This document shows positions 60,382-64,000 of a stretch of DNA of 64,000 bases, one piece after another. The position numbers and the translations under genes were made by a program. Each line of letters starts with the position of its first letter. Within the stretch, counting starts at the first letter, position 1. The notes beneath the pieces were generated by a model, which worked only from the letters and a program-made list of their open reading frames with translations, was not told the origin of the DNA and did no database searches. The stretch is taken from assembly GCF_009720385.1 (NCBI RefSeq), contig NZ_WARX01000001.1, forward strand, positions 434,001-498,000, written 5' to 3'. Source of the DNA: Catellatospora vulcania. GTDB lineage: Bacteria; Actinomycetota; Actinomycetes; Mycobacteriales; Micromonosporaceae.

Positions 60382-60963
60382 ATGACGAAGCTGTGGCTCG
60401 CGCAGGAGCCAGACGCCGACGAGATGCTGCGGCACGACCCGCTCGCCCTGATCACCGCCATGCTGCTCGACCAGCAGATCCCGCTGGAGAAGGCGTTCGT
60501 GGGGCCGTACCGGCTGGCCGGCCGGATGGGGGTGCAGCGGCTCGACGCGGCGCAGATCGCCGACCACGACCCGGCCGCGTTCGCGGAGCTGTTCGCGACC
60601 CCGCTCGCCATCCACCGTTTCCCCGGCTCGATGGCCGAGCGCACGCAGAAGCTCGCCCGCGCCATCGTCGACGAGTACGACGGCGACGCCGCGACGATCT
60701 GGACCGGGGCCAAGGACGGCAAGGACCTGTTCAAGCGCCTGTCCGCGCTGCCGGGCTTCGGCAAGATGAAGGCGCAGATCTTCATCGCGCTGCTGGGCAA
60801 GCAGTTCGACGTGCAACCCGAGGGGTGGCGCGAGGTCGCCGGGGTCTACGGCGAGGAGGGCTCACTGCGCTCGGTGGCCGACATCCGCGACGCCGCCTCC
60901 TTGGCCAAGGTCCGCGAGTTCAAGAAGCAGATGAAGGCCGAGGCGAAGGCCGCCAAGGAATGA
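60382..60963 (+). CDS. HhH-GPD-type base-excision DNA repair protein
   Basis: 193-aa protein of the actinobacterial HhH-GPD-type DNA glycosylase-like family. DPLALITAMLLDQQIPLEKAFVGPY is the N-terminal signature. The helix-hairpin-helix region is LSALPGFGKMKAQIFIALLGKQF, and the C-terminus is Lys/Glu-rich. A catalytic Lys/Asp pair of true glycosylases is not obvious, so lesion recognition rather than cleavage is possible. ATG 60382 is 12 nt after CAGGCT, a weak leaderless-type element. It is followed by a joined pair of A- and B-family palindromes. Confidence 0.82.
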   Translation: MTKLWLAQEPDADEMLRHDPLALITAMLLDQQIPLEKAFVGPYRLAGRMGVQRLDAAQIADHDPAAFAELFATPLAIHRFPGSMAERTQKLARAIVDEYDGDAATIWTGAKDGKDLFKRLSALPGFGKMKAQIFIALLGKQFDVQPEGWREVAGVYGEEGSLRSVADIRDAASLAKVREFKKQMKAEAKAAKE

Positions 60964-60975
60964 CGCTCCCCGGCA

Positions 60976-61038
60976 AGATCGCTGTTTCGGGTCGAATCCT
61001 GTGGTCAGACCTCACTTTCCGACCTGAAACAGCGATCT
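60976..61038. repeat. AAACAGCGATC-family palindrome, copy 5
   Basis: 19-bp arms AGATCGCTGTTTCGGGTCG (60976-60994) with 61020-61038, one G-U mismatch, and centre GGTCAGACCTC. It starts 12 bp after the HhH-GPD stop, and the B-family hairpin follows at 61066. Confidence 0.78.
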
Positions 61039-61065
61039 CCGCCCCGCGCCGCCACCGCAACCGTT

Positions 61066-61113
61066 AGGAAGGGCACCTTCTACAACGCATAGCGTTAAGA
61101 AGGTGCCCTTCCT
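61066..61113. terminator. AAGGGCACCTT-family hairpin, copy 4
   Basis: Perfect 16-bp outer stem AGGAAGGGCACCTTCT (61066-61081) with 61098-61113 and inner stem AACGC-ATA-GCGTT (61084-61096). It is the third instance of an A-family element followed by a B-family element. Confidence 0.78.
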
Positions 61114-61179
61114 TCGCGCGAAGCGCGGAGCGCGAGCGCGAGCGCGGTGAGGCGCGACCGGCAACGGCGATCGACGCTC

Positions 61180-62769
61180 TCACACGCCGTCGAGCACCTG
61201 CTCGGGCTCGGCGGCGACAGCGTCGGTGGGCGGCACGGCCGTAGCGCGGCGGGCGCGCATGCCCAGGGCGGCCAGGGCGCCGAGCAGGCAGATCGCGGCG
61301 GCGCCGAGGAAGATCTCGCGGTACTCGGCGCGCAGGGCGCCGTCCAGGGCGGTCTGGTACGCGGCGAGCGCGCGGCGGAACTCGTCCTCGGTCATGCCGA
61401 ACGGCAGCGGCGTGGGCAGGTCCTTGGTGAACTCCTGGAACCGGTGCAGGCCCCAGGCGGTCAGCGCGGCGACGCCTAGCAGCATGCCCATCATCCGGGT
61501 GACCACCACCGCGGCCGAGGCCACGCCGTGCTGGACGGCCGGCACGATGCGCAGCACGAGTGCCGACAGCGGCGCGATGACCAGGCCGAGGCCGAGCCCG
61601 GCGAGCACCAGGTCGGTGTCGAGCCGGGGCAGGCTGACCGGGCCGAGCGAGTAGCGGGCGGCGAGCAGGTCGGCGGGCCAGCCGGCGATCAGCAGGTATG
61701 CCCCCGCGGAACCGGCGAGGCCGACGACGGTGAGCACGCGTTCGCTGAGACGACGCAGCAGCAGGCCGCCGAGCACCGCGCCGACCGGCAGCGCGACCAG
61801 GAACCGGGTGAGCAGCAGGGTGCTGTCCAGGGTGTCCAGCCGGAGCAGGGTGTGCCCGACCAGTTCCACGTTCACCAGGGTGACCATGAGCGCGGCGCCC
61901 GCGCAGGCGCTGGCGGCCAGGGTGGCCAGCAGCGGTCCCATGGCGACGCCGGCCGGGTCGAGCAGGCGGGTGCGGGCGCGCCACTCCCAAGCGATGAACG
62001 CGACCAGGGCGGCACCGGCCGCGCCGAGCACGGCGGGTCCCCAGCTCGGTAGCACCGCGTGCGCGGGGTCGGGGTTGTACAGGCCGACCACGCACAGGCC
62101 GAGCACGAGGGCGAGCAGCAGCCCGCCGACGACGTCGACGCGGCGCGGGGGAGCGTCCGGGTCGGGGCGGTGCGGGGGCACCAGCAGCCAGACCGCGACG
62201 CCGATGAGCACGGCCAGCGGTATGTTGATCCAGAAGATGCCGCGCCAGCCGATCCAGAGCGCCACGGCCGCGCCGAACAGCGGGCCGAGCACAGCCCCGA
62301 GTTCCTGGGCCGCGCCGACCCAGCCGAGGGCGGCGGGCCGGGTGGCGGGCGGGAACAGGTCGGCGATCAGCGCCATGGTCACCGGCAGCAGCGCGCCGCC
62401 GGCCATGCCCTGCAGCGCCCGTCCCGCGACCAGCGGGACCAGGTCGGTGGCGGTGGCGGTGACGACGGAGCCGACGGCGAAGGCGGCCAGGCAGGAGAGG
62501 ATGAGGACGCGGCGGCCGTACCGGTCGGACAGGCTGCCCAGCAGTGGCATCGCCGCCACGTAGCCGAGCAGGTAGCCGGTGACCAGCGGGGTGGCCCGCT
62601 CGAGGTGGTTGATCGGGATGCCGAGGTCGTTGACGATGTCGATCAGGACCGAGACCAGCACGTACGCGTCGAGCGCGCCGAGCAGCACGGCCAGTCCGCC
62701 CATGCCGACGGCGAGGCGGTGCTTGCCCAGGACCGCCCCGCCGCCCGTGGCGTCGTGATCAGGGTGCAC
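61180..62769 (-). CDS. MFS transporter, P55/Rv1410c-like
   Basis: 529-aa major facilitator with about 14 hydrophobic segments: [20 protein letters not shown] in helix 1, [14 protein letters not shown] in loop 2-3 (MFS motif A) and [19 protein letters not shown] in helix 4-5. The length, the long periplasmic parts ([40 protein letters not shown]) and the operon partner, an LprG-like lipoprotein directly upstream, match the mycobacterial LprG-P55 system that moves triacylglycerides or other lipids across the membrane. GTG 62769 overlaps the lipoprotein gene by 11 bp and has a GGTGA site six bases upstream. Function is by analogy. Confidence 0.85.
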   Translation of the reverse strand: MHPDHDATGGGAVLGKHRLAVGMGGLAVLLGALDAYVLVSVLIDIVNDLGIPINHLERATPLVTGYLLGYVAAMPLLGSLSDRYGRRVLILSCLAAFAVGSVVTATATDLVPLVAGRALQGMAGGALLPVTMALIADLFPPATRPAALGWVGAAQELGAVLGPLFGAAVALWIGWRGIFWINIPLAVLIGVAVWLLVPPHRPDPDAPPRRVDVVGGLLLALVLGLCVVGLYNPDPAHAVLPSWGPAVLGAAGAALVAFIAWEWRARTRLLDPAGVAMGPLLATLAASACAGAALMVTLVNVELVGHTLLRLDTLDSTLLLTRFLVALPVGAVLGGLLLRRLSERVLTVVGLAGSAGAYLLIAGWPADLLAARYSLGPVSLPRLDTDLVLAGLGLGLVIAPLSALVLRIVPAVQHGVASAAVVVTRMMGMLLGVAALTAWGLHRFQEFTKDLPTPLPFGMTEDEFRRALAAYQTALDGALRAEYREIFLGAAAICLLGALAALGMRARRATAVPPTDAVAAEPEQVLDGV

Positions 62770-63457
62770 TGATCGTCACCGGCTCGTTGTACTTGGTGAA
62801 GGTCACGGTGACCGTGCCGGCCGGGTCGCTGCCCTTGGCCGGGATGTTGAACTCGCCCTTGACGAGCTGCTTGCTGGCGGCGTCGAGCCAGACGTGCCCG
62901 GTGACGCCGGTGCCGATGCCGGGGATCAGCGCGGCCAGCGCGACCGGGTCGGGTTCGACCTGGATCTTGTAGGTGTCCTTGCCGTCGACCGTCTCCTTGG
63001 CCTGCGTGGTCGCCGTCTTCACGCTGCTGAGCAGCTTCGCGACGCCGCGGTTCGGGTCGAGGATGGCGGAGGGGTCGTACACGGTGGCGGCGGCGGCCAG
63101 CGGCAGCTTCTGGTAGCCGCCGGTGGCGGCCTTGAGCCAGAGGTCGCTGCCGACGATGACGAACTGGGCCTCGATCGCGGTGCCGAACTGCTCGATCGTG
63201 GCGGTGCCCTGGGCGGAGCCCGCCTGGGTGAGGTCGCCCTCGGCGCGCTTGAGGGTCAAACCACTGATCTTGCCGTTGACGTCGATGACGAAGTGCGCGG
63301 ACTTGACCTCGGCCATCGCCTTGGCTCCGTCGACCAGCAGGGTCTGCGCGGCGGGCAGTTCGGTGGGCGGGGTGGGTGCGTCCGCCTTGGAGGTGCACCC
63401 GGTGAGGGTGAGGGCTAGTGCGGCGAGCGCGGCGAGCGCGTACGAGGTGCGGGACAT
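62759..63457 (-). CDS. lprG: LppX/LprAFG-family lipoprotein (LprG-like)
   Basis: 232-aa lipoprotein. Signal peptide with lipobox LTGC (Cys21, in [15 protein letters not shown]). The mature part has the LppX/LprAFG fold signatures [48 protein letters not shown] and [20 protein letters not shown]. In mycobacteria this fold holds acyl chains in a hydrophobic cavity and hands lipid to the adjoining MFS transporter. It lies upstream of the P55-like gene and overlaps it by 11 bp; both are read leftward. ATG 63457 begins [15 protein letters not shown]. Confidence 0.88.
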   Translation of the reverse strand: MSRTSYALAALAALALTLTGCTSKADAPTPPTELPAAQTLLVDGAKAMAEVKSAHFVIDVNGKISGLTLKRAEGDLTQAGSAQGTATIEQFGTAIEAQFVIVGSDLWLKAATGGYQKLPLAAAATVYDPSAILDPNRGVAKLLSSVKTATTQAKETVDGKDTYKIQVEPDPVALAALIPGIGTGVTGHVWLDAASKQLVKGEFNIPAKGSDPAGTVTVTFTKYNEPVTISAP

Positions 63458-63660
63458 ACGCGCATGTTAGTGCGGCCCGCCACGCCGGGCCCGACACGCC
63501 GCTGACGAGGGCGCTGACCTGCGGTTTCGTATACCAGTTTCGCGAATTGCGGCGCAGGCGTCCGGACCGGAATCCGCTGTCCGGTCCATAGCAGACCGGA
63601 CGAACCTTCTGAAATCCGGAGCAAGTGATCAGCCGATCGGTAGCATCACGGAGGGTGAGC

Positions 63661-63685
63661 TAACGATTTCATTTGGTAATCGTTA
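63661..63685. promoter_or_regulatory. Palindromic operator candidate upstream of the aminotransferase gene
   Basis: TAACGATT (63661-63668) and AATCGTTA (63678-63685) are perfect arms around nine bases (TCATTTGGT), AT-rich in a GC-rich background. It lies 94 bp before ATG 63779. The remaining bases of this 321-bp interval show no gene. It is not a good DtxR/IdeR box by eye; a Fur/Zur-like or other metal regulator is possible. Confidence 0.45.
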
Positions 63686-63778
63686 TGGCGTCGTCCTCCC
63701 CCTTCCAGGCGGAGTGCGACGGCCGCTCGTCCAGGTCGGTGCCTCCCGGCGCCACCTTGTCCTGCCTGAGGAGAACCA

Positions 63779-64000
63779 ATGACGATGCTCAGCGAGCCTG
63801 ACGCATTGACCGGGCCGTCCGTCCACTGCGACCTGCCCGGACCCCGCTCGGCCGAACTGCTGGAGCGCCAGCAGCGCCGCGAGTCGAACGCACGTACCTA
63901 TCCCCGCAACCTCCCCATCGCCATCGCCGAGGGTTCCGGCAGCTTCGTGCGCGATGTCGACGGCAATGTGTTCATCGACTTCCTGACCGGCGCTGGCGTG
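63779..64000 (+). CDS. Class III aminotransferase, 2,4-diaminobutyrate-2-oxoglutarate type (truncated by window)
   Basis: First 74 residues of a fold-type-I PLP enzyme that continues beyond the window. ATG 63779 follows GAGGAG by five bases. The segment [18 protein letters not shown] followed by [30 protein letters not shown] is the usual N-terminus of diaminobutyrate-2-oxoglutarate aminotransferases, which feed siderophore or ectoine pathways. The PLP lysine is outside the window, so the assignment is at family level. A palindromic operator candidate lies upstream. Confidence 0.7.
   Translation, partial: MTMLSEPDALTGPSVHCDLPGPRSAELLERQQRRESNARTYPRNLPIAIAEGSGSFVRDVDGNVFIDFLTGAGV

Overview
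The window is chromosomal DNA from a high-GC actinobacterium, most likely a member of the Micromonosporaceae. The evidence is the very strong G/C third-position bias, RecA starting [20 protein letters not shown]3046 beside recA, an IdeR/DtxR repressor and a SigB-type sigma factor in the same block, LexA sites of the TCGAAC-N4-GTTCGA class, and frequent leaderless starts. No phage, plasmid, transposase, CRISPR array or stable RNA gene was found.

The backbone is a conserved actinobacterial order: DUF3046-recA-recX-rny, the glutamate transporter gluDCBA, miaB, a DUF349 gene, miaA-dapF, hflX, lexA, nrdR-nrdJ, ideR and sigB. From memory it is collinear with the recA-to-sigB region of Mycobacterium tuberculosis, and gluABCD adjoins recX in Corynebacterium. 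It joins the SOS response (recA and lexA each with an SOS box), dNTP supply (NrdR with two candidate boxes ahead of nrdRJ), tRNA modification (miaA, miaB), iron control and a principal-like sigma factor.

Accessory segments interrupt it. (1) 1.9-5.4 kb: a LysE exporter, an FMN-split-barrel/GNAT fusion and a divergent MocR regulator, bracketed by two related inverted repeats. (2) 18.07-25.27 kb: a six-gene operon with overlapping or closely spaced genes, an actinobacterial version of the ebo cluster (UbiA-like EboC, EboA fused to a TIM barrel, TatD-like EboB, EboE, EboF-like phosphatase). An inositol-3-phosphate-synthase homologue stands where classical clusters have the dehydroquinate-synthase-like EboD. 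This is the best candidate for an incompletely described system. (3) 25.5-27.2 kb: a secreted GH5-CBM2 cellulase. (4) 40.1-52.6 kb: mixed metabolic genes including a lactonase-like metallohydrolase and a lysine deacetylase/acetyltransferase pair. (5) 52.7-54.6 kb: an ECF SigE-family sigma factor with a membrane partner. (6) 61.2-63.5 kb: an LprG lipoprotein and P55-like MFS exporter. The window opens inside an lhr helicase and closes inside a class III aminotransferase.

A striking feature is the set of recurring intergenic palindromes. At least four families recur (AAACAGCGATC type, five copies; AAGGGCACCTT type, four; agacgttggccta type, two; TTGATCATGAA type, two), with further hairpins seen once or twice. 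Almost all lie just past gene ends, several in a fixed A-then-B pair, and some copies show compensatory base changes. They look like mobile or duplicated terminator-type hairpins.
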